Source: Saprospiraceae bacterium
Lineage (GTDB): Bacteria > Bacteroidota > Bacteroidia > Chitinophagales > Saprospiraceae
Direction: 5' to 3'
Assembly (NCBI GenBank): GCA_015490175.1
Contig: WFYJ01000267.1
Span: 1 to 48,755 of the forward strand
DNA length: 48,755 nucleotides
Shown here piece after piece: positions 25,426 through 32,683 of the stretch. The notes below the pieces were generated by a model. It saw nothing but the letters and a program-made list of their open reading frames with translations. It did not search any database and was not told the origin of the DNA. The translations under genes were made by a program, and so were the position numbers. Positions within the stretch are counted from its first letter, which is position 1. Each line of letters begins with the position of its first letter.

Positions 25426-25457
25426 TCGCCATTTGCCTTTCGGCAAATGGCGATTTT
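25426..25457 (+). terminator. sucA terminator built on a mini-hairpin motif
   Basis: TCGCCATTTGCC (25426-25437), loop TTTC, GGCAAATGGCGA (25442-25453): a perfect 12-bp stem followed by TTTT. The inner 16 bases (25432-25447) are one copy of the TTTGCC-GAAA-GGC family. It may serve both convergent genes. Confidence 0.85.
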
Positions 25458-25642
25458 CATTTGGCCTCGCCGGTGCCGCGATCGAACAGGGCGATCGCCA
25501 GCCCCACGGCCAGTCCGATGAAAGCCTGATGCACGACGAAGTTGCGATCGAAACCGCCATCCTGGCTGTACTCGACGAACAGGCGGATGAGCAGGTAAAG
25601 CAAGGCGATGAACAGCACGCGCAGCACGAGCGACTTGGTCAT
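25457..25642 (-). CDS. Small two-helix membrane protein
   Basis: A 61-residue frame starting MTKSLVLRVLFIALLYLLI with two hydrophobic stretches (about 5-22 and 43-56) separated by a polar part containing EYSQDGGFDRNF. No family is recognised. It is divergent from the TPR-like gene at 25739 with under 100 bases between, and convergent with sucA, whose terminator abuts its stop codon. The clean start, the clear membrane topology and the fit between neighbours make it a likely real gene, but the function is unknown. Confidence 0.6.
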   Translation of the reverse strand: MTKSLVLRVLFIALLYLLIRLFVEYSQDGGFDRNFVVHQAFIGLAVGLAIALFDRGTGEAK

Positions 25643-25738
25643 AGCGGCAAAAATTTGTGGCAGGCCCGCCCGCCGCCATGGCAGGCGCCGCCGCCAATCC
25701 AGGCGACAATTGCGATCTTGCGGCCAAAATACCGCACG

Positions 25739-26257
25739 ATGCGTCTTTTGCACAAACTCATCCTTATCGGCCTGTCGCTGGCGCTGGGCGTAGTGCTGCA
25801 CCTCCGCGAAGGCCTGAATGCCGCCTGGTACCTCTACGCGGCAGCGCTCCTGCTCGTGCTGGGCCATTTGCTCCTGGGCAACGTGGGGCAGGCGTGGAGC
25901 GCCCTGCAGCAAGGCGACCAGGAGCGCGCCCGCAAGCTGCTCGACGAGGTCTGGCAGCCCGACTGGCTGTTGCCCGCCCACCGCGGCCGCTACTATCTGA
26001 CTGCAGCCCTTTTGGCCCTACACCAGAAAGACCTCAACGAAGGGCAGCGCCTGCTGCAACGCGCCCTCGAGATCGAGGCCCTGCCCCGGCTCGACCGGGC
26101 CGTGGCCTTGCTCAACCTGGCACATATCTACATGGTGCAGGGTCGGCACGAGGAGGCCGCACGCCTGCTCGACGAAGCCGAGCGCCATGCCGGCAAAAAC
26201 GGCCCCGTGCTGCACCAGGTACGCAAGGCACGAGCCCTGCTTTCGCAAAACGCCTGA
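25739..26257 (+). CDS. Membrane-anchored TPR-like protein
   Basis: A 172-residue protein with two N-terminal membrane helices (LHKLILIGLSLALGVVL and WYLYAAALLLVLGHLLLG) and a cytosolic helical repeat part with TPR-like pairs (ARKLLDEVWQPDWLLP, GQRLLQRALEIEALPRLD, EEAARLLDEAERHAG). No specific family is recognised. It is followed at 59 bases by a gene of the same layout, so the two look like an old tandem duplication. The terminal LLSQNA is encoded by mini-hairpin motif 26239-26250, only a few bases before the stop. Confidence 0.72.
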   Translation: MRLLHKLILIGLSLALGVVLHLREGLNAAWYLYAAALLLVLGHLLLGNVGQAWSALQQGDQERARKLLDEVWQPDWLLPAHRGRYYLTAALLALHQKDLNEGQRLLQRALEIEALPRLDRAVALLNLAHIYMVQGRHEEAARLLDEAERHAGKNGPVLHQVRKARALLSQNA

Positions 26258-26278
26258 GCCCGCAGGCGTGCAATTGCG

Positions 26279-26287
26279 TACCTTTGC
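26279..26287 (+). promoter_or_regulatory. Putative -7 box TACCTTTGC before the second TPR-like gene
   Basis: Matches TAnnTTTGC, 30 bases before the ATG at 26317. No clear -33 TTG. Confidence 0.45.
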
Positions 26288-26316
26288 GCCGGATTTTTCA
26301 GACCAAACCCCGAACT

Positions 26317-26931
26317 ATGTTTTCGATCAATATCTATCTGCGCTTTGCACTGATGGTCCTGCTCATCGGTGGCGGCATTGCCCTTTCGGTGTTCTACGGA
26401 TTCTGGTATGGCTTCCCCTTCTGGCTGGTCGGTCTGTTTTTGCTGATCGGATACGTGGCCCTGGGCACCGTCCAGTCGGCAGCACAGATCATGCAGACGG
26501 GCGACGTGGACGCTGCCGAGCGCCGGCTGAAGCTGACGCTGACGCCCCGGCTGCTCTACGTCACCAACCGCGCCTACTACTACATGCTCAAAGGCACCAT
26601 TGCCATGCAACGCAAACAGGTCGATGAGGCCGAAGCGTGGTTCCGCAAGGCGCGCGAACTGGAGCTGCCTACCGACAACGAAAAGGCCATGATCCTCCTG
26701 CAACTGGCCGGCGTAGCGGCTAAACGGCACAAGTGGAACCAGGCGCGCATCTATTTGCGCGACATCAAGAAACTGAAAGTGACTGAAGAGGAGCTCAAAC
26801 GCCAGATCAAGGAGTTCGAAAAGGCACTGGCCAGTTCCGGCCAGCTCAAGGCAGCCACCCGCGCCGGCATGGCCCACCGCGGAGGCATGCGCCAGCCCGG
26901 CGGCAAACGCCGGCGCCCGCGCATGAAGTGA
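26317..26931 (+). CDS. Membrane-anchored TPR-like protein (paralogue of the preceding gene)
   Basis: A 204-residue protein with two N-terminal helices (FALMVLLIGGGIALSVFYGF and FWLVGLFLLIGYVALG), then TPR-like helices (DVDAAERRLKLTL, QVDEAEAWFRKARELELP, WNQARIYLRDIKKLKV). It ends in a basic low-complexity tail rich in Arg, Gly and Lys (RQPGGKRRRPRMK) that the upstream paralogue lacks. The tail could bind nucleic acid or membranes; that is speculation. It has its own promoter-like box, so it may be expressed separately from the first copy. Confidence 0.75.
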   Translation: MFSINIYLRFALMVLLIGGGIALSVFYGFWYGFPFWLVGLFLLIGYVALGTVQSAAQIMQTGDVDAAERRLKLTLTPRLLYVTNRAYYYMLKGTIAMQRKQVDEAEAWFRKARELELPTDNEKAMILLQLAGVAAKRHKWNQARIYLRDIKKLKVTEEELKRQIKEFEKALASSGQLKAATRAGMAHRGGMRQPGGKRRRPRMK

Positions 26932-27023
26932 CCTTTGCCAAGCCATACGTACCAATGATGTCCAACACATGGCCTGACGCCCATTCGGCTCTGGTCAGAT
27001 TTTCGAATACTGGCCGGATTGTG

Positions 27024-27032
27024 TAAACTTGC
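27024..27032 (+). promoter_or_regulatory. Weak -7 box TAAACTTGC before the DUF4332 gene
   Basis: One mismatch to TAnnTTTGC, 59 bases before the ATG at 27091. Confidence 0.35.
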
Positions 27033-27090
27033 CGAAGCACATGCGTCACATGCAGGTGACCTTATTCCATCATCATCAAAAAACCGAACT

Positions 27091-27501
27091 ATGGCTTACA
27101 AGCTGATTGACATCATGGGTATTGGTGAGGTCTATGCCAAGACCCTCGAAGAAAAAGCCGGACTGAAGACCACCGACGACCTGCTCGAAGCAGCCGCCAC
27201 GCGCCAGGGCCGCAAAGCACTGGCCGAAAAAACGGGCATTGACGAGAGCCGCATCCTGCGTTGGGTCAACATGGCAGACCTGTTCCGCATCAAGGGCGTG
27301 TCGGAAAAATTCTCCAACCTGCTCGAATATGCCGGTGTGGATACCGTCAAGGAATTGCGCAACCGCAATGCCGAAAACCTGTACCACAAGATGCGCGAGG
27401 TGAACGCCGAGCGCAAGGTCGTGGCTCGCACACCCACGCTCAAGGAGGTGCAGAGCTGGATCGAGCAGGCCAAGCAGATGGAACCCAAAGTGACGTACTG
27501 A
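27091..27501 (+). CDS. DUF4332 helix-hairpin-helix protein
   Basis: A 136-residue soluble helical protein. Two helix-hairpin-helix-like units are visible: DIMGIGEVYAKTLEEKAGLK near the N-terminus and LFRIKGVSEKFSNLLEYAGV in the middle, with GIDESRILRWVNMADL between, as in DUF4332 proteins. These HhH units resemble those of DNA-binding proteins, but the molecular role of the family is not established. The gene stands alone with a good terminator at 27533-27566. Confidence 0.8.
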   Translation: MAYKLIDIMGIGEVYAKTLEEKAGLKTTDDLLEAAATRQGRKALAEKTGIDESRILRWVNMADLFRIKGVSEKFSNLLEYAGVDTVKELRNRNAENLYHKMREVNAERKVVARTPTLKEVQSWIEQAKQMEPKVTY

Positions 27502-27532
27502 CACAGGCAATCGTACGCTTCGCGCAAAAAGG

Positions 27533-27570
27533 AACGCCTCGTCTTCTGCAGAGAAGACGGGGCGTTTTGC
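27533..27570 (+). terminator. Terminator after the DUF4332 gene
   Basis: AACGCCTCGTCTTC (27533-27546) pairs with GAAGACGGGGCGTT (27553-27566), a 14-bp stem with one T-G wobble and a 6-base loop. TTGCTTTG follows. Confidence 0.75.
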
Positions 27571-27596
27571 TTTGTAGCCTGGCCCGAAGCCTTTGC

Positions 27597-27887
27597 TCAC
27601 CTGGCGGGATACAGCACGATGCGTTCCGCCGCCACCGATTCCACCTTTTCGCGACTGAAAAACAGGGGAAAGAAGCCGTCCGCGGCCCACAGCCCGAACA
27701 GGTCGCGGTAGTGTTTCGAGTCCGGATCGCCCGACTGTCCCGGCGCATTCGACGCCAGGCAGCGATCCCAGTCGCCCGTATCCACGATGATGCGGAAGGT
27801 GGCGCCGTGCGTCTGCCGCAGGCTGCTGCCCGTATTGTTGAGTGTGAAGGCGTTGCCGCAGAGAAGGATGAGGCAAGGTCGTCTCAT
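27597..27887 (-). pseudogene. Remnant of a penicillin acylase family enzyme (C-terminal end only)
   Basis: The frame GNAFTLNNTGSSLRQTHG, then FRIIVDTGDWDRCLASNAPG, QSGDPDSKHYRDLF, LWAADGFFPLFFSR and ending in ERIVLYPAR matches the extreme C-terminus of penicillin/N-acyl-homoserine-lactone acylases, from family knowledge. Those enzymes are usually about 700-850 residues, and only about 85 recognisable residues are left. The catalytic N-terminal serine of the beta chain and everything before it are missing. Upstream lies the intact Sua5 gene, so the 5' part was deleted. The reading frame is still open, which suggests a fairly recent loss. Confidence 0.75.
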
Positions 27888-27925
27888 GGCGCGGAAAGGT
27901 TGGTCCGGCCACAAGTTGTCCAAAT

Positions 27926-27937
27926 TTTTGCGCAAGC
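27926..27937 (+). repeat. TTTTGC-GCAA-GC mini-hairpin near the acylase remnant
   Basis: GCAA-loop member of the dispersed family, located between the acylase remnant and the Sua5 stop codon, so close to the deletion border. Confidence 0.55.
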
Positions 27938-27942
27938 GAAAA

Positions 27943-28542
27943 TCAATGACGCAGGAAGATGAGCTCGCCATCGGCTGCCACGCGCGCCACTACCGAGGGC
28001 TCGGCCGGCTCGGTATCCCACTGGCGATAGCGCACCACGTAGTCCATCTGTTCGATCACCTCGGAACTCACTTCGCCAAAGTGCGCGGGGAAGGGCGCAC
28101 CGCTGACGTTGGCCGAAGTGGATACGACGGGCTTGCCAAGGCGGCGCACCAGCTCGCGACAGAAGTCGTCTTGCGGGATGCGGATACCGATGCTGCCGTC
28201 GGGCGCCACGAGGTTTTCGGGCAGGTTGCGGGCGCCTTCGTAAATGATGGTCAGCGGCCGCTGGTGGTAGGCCAGCAGCGTCTCGATGCGCGGATGGACA
28301 TAGCCCACGTACTGACGGATCATCTCGACCGAATCGGCCAGCAGCAGGAAGGGCTTGTCGGGGCGGCGCCGCTTGATGGCATACACGCGCTCGATAGCCT
28401 CGGCCCGGGTGGCGTCGCAGCCGATGCCCCAGATGGTATCGGTCGGGTACAAAATGACGCCGCCGGCTTGCAATACGCGGGCAGCCGTATCCAGGTCGGT
28501 TGCCCGAATCTGATCAATTTTTTCGGGAGTAAGCGTGTGCAT
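27943..28542 (-). CDS. tsaC: L-threonylcarbamoyladenylate synthase (Sua5/TsaC/YwlC)
   Basis: A 199-residue cytosolic enzyme of the Sua5/YciO/YrdC fold. Motifs are AGGVILYPTDTIWGIGCDA, KRRRPDKPF, IGIRIPQDDF and KPVVSTSANVSGAP, which bind threonine, bicarbonate/ATP and the product. It makes the activated carbamoyl-threonine used for the universal t6A37 modification of ANN-decoding tRNAs. The length fits the short TsaC type without the C-terminal Sua5 domain. The other t6A genes are not nearby. A near-match -7 box on the minus strand (CATCTTTGC at about 28656-28664) may be its promoter. Confidence 0.93.
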   Translation of the reverse strand: MHTLTPEKIDQIRATDLDTAARVLQAGGVILYPTDTIWGIGCDATRAEAIERVYAIKRRRPDKPFLLLADSVEMIRQYVGYVHPRIETLLAYHQRPLTIIYEGARNLPENLVAPDGSIGIRIPQDDFCRELVRRLGKPVVSTSANVSGAPFPAHFGEVSSEVIEQMDYVVRYRQWDTEPAEPSVVARVAADGELIFLRH

Positions 28543-28855
28543 AGGCGCTGGGGTTTGGAGGCATCAACGCTTTGCTTGCGCAAAAGATTACGCCCCCATC
28601 GAGGAAACGGCATATGCCCGGCGCCTCCATGGGGCTATATGGATGCCGGTTGCGGGCAAAGATGCAGCAAACGATCGGATCGCAGCCGTTCTGCCACCGA
28701 ATGGAATGCCTCTGTTTTGTCCCGTTTCCATCCGAAGAAGCAACCATATCCTTGCCAATGGGCGACCTTTGTCCATACACGAATTGTTTCTGAAAAGCGA
28801 AAATTCGCATATTGCAAGCACGCTCCATGCGTTATGAGAAAACAGCACCAGCTAC
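28543..28855. other. Divergent intergenic region, Sua5 / PKD protein
   Basis: 313 bases without a credible gene. It contains a TTTTGC-GCAA-GC mini-hairpin at 28574-28585, a near-match minus-strand promoter box at about 28656-28664, and a small dyad TCCAT...ATGGA near 28626. Confidence 0.5.
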
Positions 28856-31207
28856 ATGAACAGGCAGGACACATCATTTTCCGGCAGGCGGAATGAGCAA
28901 ACAGGTGTAGCCGGCTTCTTTTTTTCCGGCTTTCGCCAAAAAAAGTGGCGTGGGGCAGGCGGTATTTGCCGAAAGGCCATGCTGGTGGTTGCCGGCGTGC
29001 TGTGGGTATGGGCGTTGCAGGCGGCCCACATCATCGGGGGTGAGATCACCTATACTTGCCTGGGCAACGACACCTACCGCTTCACCATGAAGATCTACCG
29101 CGACTGTGCGGGCGGCGGCGCCCAGTTCGACTCGGCCCCCAACAGCAATTCACTGCCCGGCACCGTCACGGTCTTCCACGGCACCAACATCTACACCATC
29201 ATCACGCTGCAGGCGCCGGTGGTGACCAGCATCCAGCCCGAGATCAGCAATCCCTGCCTCGTGGTGCCGCCCGGCATCTGCGTCGAAGAGGGCGTGTACA
29301 CCTTCACGCTGACGCTGCCCAAGAGCAACCAGAGCTACACGGTCTCGTACCAGCGCTGCTGCCGCAACAACACCATCACCAACATCGTTGACCCGGGCAA
29401 CGTGGGTGCCACCTACACCATCGAGCTGACGCCCGAAGCCCAACAGGTGTGCAACAGCAGCCCGAGCTTCAACGACTTTCCGCCCATCGTCATCTGCGCC
29501 GGCGAAGATATCGACTTCGACTTTTCGGCCACCGACCCCGATGGCGACCAGTTGGTGTACGAGTTCTGCGCGCCGTTCAAAGGGGGCGGCCCCAACACCG
29601 GCCAGCCCACCATCCCTACCGGCGTGGCGCCCGACCCCGACCTGCCTCCGCCATACATTCCCGTCAACTTCATTTCGCCGCCATACAGCCCGCTCAACCC
29701 CATGGGGGGCGATCCGCAGGTGACCATTGACCCGAACACGGGCCTGATCACGGGCGTGCCCACCACGCTGGGCCAGTTTGTGGTGGGCGTTTGCGTGTCG
29801 GAGTATCGCAACGGAGAATTGCTGAGCGTGCTGCGCCGCGATTTCCAGTTCAATGTGACGACCTGCGACCCCACCGTCGTGGCCGACATTGCCGAAGACA
29901 CTACAGTGATGAAGCAGGGGCGCACCTTCAACGTGGTGAACGCCTGCGGCGCCAGCCAGATCACAATCGACAACGAGAGCTATCAGCAGCAGTACATCGA
30001 GAACGCCTACTGGGAGTTTTTCATTGATGGCGCCTGGCAAACCATCAACCAGTGGGATGCCACGGTCACTCTGCCCGGCATCGGCTCCTACGACGGCCAG
30101 CTCATCCTCAACCCCAACACCGACTGCGGCGACACGGCCTACGTCCAGATCAACGTCTTCCCATCCATCGAAGCGGACTTCGACTACGATTACGATACCT
30201 GCCAAGCCGGGCCGGTGCAGTTTACCGACCTGTCCAGTTCGGGTGCGGGTCCGGGCTCGATCGTGCAATGGCAGTGGCAGTTCGGCGATGGGGGCGGTTC
30301 GACGGCCCGGCACCCTTCCTACACCTATTCCGAGCCGGGCTACCACGACGTCAGCCTCACCGTGACCGACACCAACAGCTGTAGCGCCACGAGCACGCGG
30401 ACCATTTCCTACTTCCCCGTGCCCAAGACGCTGATCGTGTCGCCCACCACGTTCAACGGCTGTCAGCCTGCCGAAATCTTTTTCGACAACCTTTCCAGCC
30501 CGATCAACGAGGAGTACGACATCTGGTGGGAGTTTGGCGACGGCGGCACGAGCACCGAGATCAGCCCTGTCTACGTCTATCAGGATACCGGCCTGTTCAC
30601 CATCTCGCTTTCGGTGGTGTCGCCGCTGGGCTGCGAGACCGACACGGTGTTTTACGACTGGATCCGCGTGCGGCCCTCGCCCACGGCAGGCTTCACCTAC
30701 GATCCACCCGTTGTGTCGCGCTTCGAGCCTACGGTCACCTTCACGGATCAGTCGCGCGATGCGGTCAAGTGGCAGTGGTTCTTCCCCGACGGCACGGTAG
30801 CGGCCCTGCCCAATGTAGTGCACACCTTCCCCGACACGGGCATGCAAGAGGTGGTGCAGGTAGTCACGCACCTGAGCGGATGCACCGATACGGCGCGGGC
30901 ATTCATCGACGTCATTCCCGACATCCGCTACTTCCTGCCCAATGCCTTTTCGCCCAATTACGACGGCATCAACGACTTTTTCCGGGGTGCGGGCGTGCTC
31001 GATGGCGTGCAGGACTTCCACCTGACCATCTGGAACCGCTGGGGCGAGCTGATCTTCGAGACCACCGATCCGACCGAAAGCTGGAACGGCCGCAAGCAGA
31101 ATACGGGTGCCGAAGCGCCGCCCGGCATCTACGTGGTGGTGGCCTCCATGCGCAGCCCGCGCGGCGAACAGCTCGAATTTCGCGGGTTCGTCACCCTGGT
31201 CCGGTAG
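28856..31207 (+). CDS. Secreted PKD-domain protein with gliding-motility-associated C-terminal domain
   Basis: Up to 783 residues. The hydrophobic export segment MLVVAGVLWVWALQA begins at 28979. Starting there leaves no basic n-region, so I keep the first in-frame ATG at 28856, with low certainty about the true start. The mature part opens with HIIGGEITYTCLGNDTY, a start shared by many Bacteroidota surface proteins. PKD units follow at about 460-560 (QWQWQFGDGGG), 560-640 (IWWEFGDGGTS) and 650-720 (KWQWFFPDGT). The end FLPNAFSPNYDGINDFF to GFVTLVR is the gliding-associated, type B T9SS sorting domain. It is expected on the cell surface as an adhesin or gliding-linked protein. Two inverted mini-hairpin copies (28928, 28965) lie before the hydrophobic segment. 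Confidence 0.87.
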   Translation: MNRQDTSFSGRRNEQTGVAGFFFSGFRQKKWRGAGGICRKAMLVVAGVLWVWALQAAHIIGGEITYTCLGNDTYRFTMKIYRDCAGGGAQFDSAPNSNSLPGTVTVFHGTNIYTIITLQAPVVTSIQPEISNPCLVVPPGICVEEGVYTFTLTLPKSNQSYTVSYQRCCRNNTITNIVDPGNVGATYTIELTPEAQQVCNSSPSFNDFPPIVICAGEDIDFDFSATDPDGDQLVYEFCAPFKGGGPNTGQPTIPTGVAPDPDLPPPYIPVNFISPPYSPLNPMGGDPQVTIDPNTGLITGVPTTLGQFVVGVCVSEYRNGELLSVLRRDFQFNVTTCDPTVVADIAEDTTVMKQGRTFNVVNACGASQITIDNESYQQQYIENAYWEFFIDGAWQTINQWDATVTLPGIGSYDGQLILNPNTDCGDTAYVQINVFPSIEADFDYDYDTCQAGPVQFTDLSSSGAGPGSIVQWQWQFGDGGGSTARHPSYTYSEPGYHDVSLTVTDTNSCSATSTRTISYFPVPKTLIVSPTTFNGCQPAEIFFDNLSSPINEEYDIWWEFGDGGTSTEISPVYVYQDTGLFTISLSVVSPLGCETDTVFYDWIRVRPSPTAGFTYDPPVVSRFEPTVTFTDQSRDAVKWQWFFPDGTVAALPNVVHTFPDTGMQEVVQVVTHLSGCTDTARAFIDVIPDIRYFLPNAFSPNYDGINDFFRGAGVLDGVQDFHLTIWNRWGELIFETTDPTESWNGRKQNTGAEAPPGIYVVVASMRSPRGEQLEFRGFVTLVR
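28928..28977. repeat. Inverted pair of mini-hairpin motifs at the PKD gene start
   Basis: GGCTTTCGCCAAA at 28928-28940 and TTTGCCGAAAGGC at 28965-28977. The second copy ends one base before the alternative start codon at 28979. Confidence 0.65.
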
Positions 31208-31219
31208 GCCGGCACTGCC

Positions 31220-32317
31220 CTATCGCACCAGCCATTCGGCACGCGCACTACCCAGGCGCAACCAGTGGTCGGCCAGCACAAGCGCCGTCATCGCTTCGAC
31301 GATGGGCACGGCCCGAGGCACCACGCAGGGGTCGTGGCGGCCCTTTCCTTCCACGGTGGTGGGGCGCCCCTGCCGATCCACCGACTCCTGGGCGGGCACG
31401 ATGGTCGCCACGGGCTTGAAGGCCGCGCGGAAGTAAATGGGCATGCCATTGCTGATGCCGCCCTGGATGCCGCCCGAGTGGTTGGTGCGCGTGCGGATGC
31501 GGCCTTCGTCGTCGGTATGGAAGGCGTCGTTGTGCTGCGAGCCGCGCATGCACACCCCATCGAAGCCCGACCCGTATTCGAAGCCCTTGCAGGCATTGAT
31601 ACTGAGGATGGCCTTGCCCAGGTCGGCGTGCAAGCGGTCGAAGACGGGCTCGCCCAGGCCTGCCGGCACGCCCGTGGCCACGCAGCTCACCACGCCGCCC
31701 ACCGTGTCGCCGGCCTTGCGCACCTCGCGGATCAGCGCTTCCATGCGCGCGGCCGTGTCGGCATCGGGGCAGCGTACGGGATTGGATTCAGTGCGCGCCA
31801 GATCGAGCTGGTGCCACTCGGCATCCAGCCGGATGTCGCCCACCTGGCTCACCCAGGCCTGCACCTCGACGCCGAGGGTGCGCAACAGCATTTTGGCGAA
31901 AGCCCCGGCGGCCACGCGGGCTGCCGTCTCGCGCGCCGACGAGCGCCCTCCGCCGCGATAGTCGCGCCGGCCGTAGCGCGCCTCCCAACTGAAGTCCGCG
32001 TGCGAGGGTCGGTACTTGTCAGCGATATGGCTGTAGTCGCGCGAGCGGGCGTCGCGGTTGCGGATGAGGATGGCGATGGGCATGCCCGTGGTGCGCCCCT
32101 CGAATACGCCCGACAGGATTTCGGCCTCGTCGGCCTCCTTGCGCTGGGTGACGATGGCCGACTGCCCGGGGCGGCGGCGGGCCAGGTCGCGCCGCAACAG
32201 CGCTTCATCCACCTCGATGCCTGCCGGACAGCCATCGATGACCACACCAATGGCCGGGCCATGGCTTTCGCCAAAAGTCGTAATGCGAAACAGCGTACCG
32301 AAAGTGTTGCCTGCCAT
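31220..32317 (-). CDS. aroC: Chorismate synthase
   Basis: A 365-residue FMN-dependent enzyme of the shikimate pathway, converting 5-enolpyruvylshikimate 3-phosphate to chorismate. Family signatures include [20 protein letters not shown] at the N-terminus, [37 protein letters not shown] and [13 protein letters not shown]. The length is standard. The gene overlaps no neighbour; upstream is copy B of the long dispersed repeat, and the start codon itself overlaps a TTTTGC-GAAA-GC motif (32317-32328). Two more motif copies lie within the gene, one encoding part of TTFGESHG (32273-32286), where the protein sequence is strongly conserved. Confidence 0.96.
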   Translation of the reverse strand: MAGNTFGTLFRITTFGESHGPAIGVVIDGCPAGIEVDEALLRRDLARRRPGQSAIVTQRKEADEAEILSGVFEGRTTGMPIAILIRNRDARSRDYSHIADKYRPSHADFSWEARYGRRDYRGGGRSSARETAARVAAGAFAKMLLRTLGVEVQAWVSQVGDIRLDAEWHQLDLARTESNPVRCPDADTAARMEALIREVRKAGDTVGGVVSCVATGVPAGLGEPVFDRLHADLGKAILSINACKGFEYGSGFDGVCMRGSQHNDAFHTDDEGRIRTRTNHSGGIQGGISNGMPIYFRAAFKPVATIVPAQESVDRQGRPTTVEGKGRHDPCVVPRAVPIVEAMTALVLADHWLRLGSARAEWLVR

Positions 32318-32328
32318 TTTGCGAAAGC
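32317..32328 (+). repeat. TTTTGC-GAAA-GC mini-hairpin at the aroC start codon
   Basis: The motif begins at the first base of the aroC ATG (antisense side) and extends upstream into the probable leader. Confidence 0.55.
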
Positions 32329-32683
32329 GTGAAAAAGTAAAGTTCAGGGTTTAGAGTTCAGAGTTTAAAGTTTAAAGTTTTTATCATTGATTATCAGTTT
32401 CTTGTCAAATCATCGGTTCCTCGGTTCTTCGCTTTCTCACTCATTGAAACCGCAGCCTTCGGCCGCAGATTCACGCAGTTTGTGCGCAGTTTTTGACCTG
32501 TTGTTGAGGGTTGAGCGTGTAGGGTTGAGGGTTTACAACTCTGTGAAAATCAGTGCGTGCTCAGTGAGCTCTGTGTAACTGAATGATCTTTCGGATTTTT
32601 TTTCAGCAGGCTCAATCCTCGGTTCTTCGGTTCCTCAAAACCTCATCCAGACAGACTTTTTGCCGCAAATCCGCATCCCGGTT
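32318..32683. other. Intergenic region between aroC and thrA
   Basis: 366 bases without a gene, almost wholly occupied by copy B of the long dispersed repeat. Confidence 0.65.
32346..32646 (+). repeat. Long dispersed intergenic repeat, copy B
   Basis: The module order matches copy A at 13536-13897: TTTAGAG/TTTAAAG run, TTTTTATCATTGATTATCA, GGTTCCTCGGTTCTTC, CATTGAAACCGCAGCC, GTTGAGGGTTTACAACTCTG, TGAAAATCAGTG, CTCTGTGTAACTGAA and GGTTCTTCGGTTCCTC. The identity is high in blocks, with small indels between them. Confidence 0.75.

Noticed and set aside
27019-27090. N-terminal extension of the DUF4332 gene from 27019
   Set aside because: The extension overlaps the promoter box and is unlike the family; MAYKLIDIMGIG at 27091 is the natural start.
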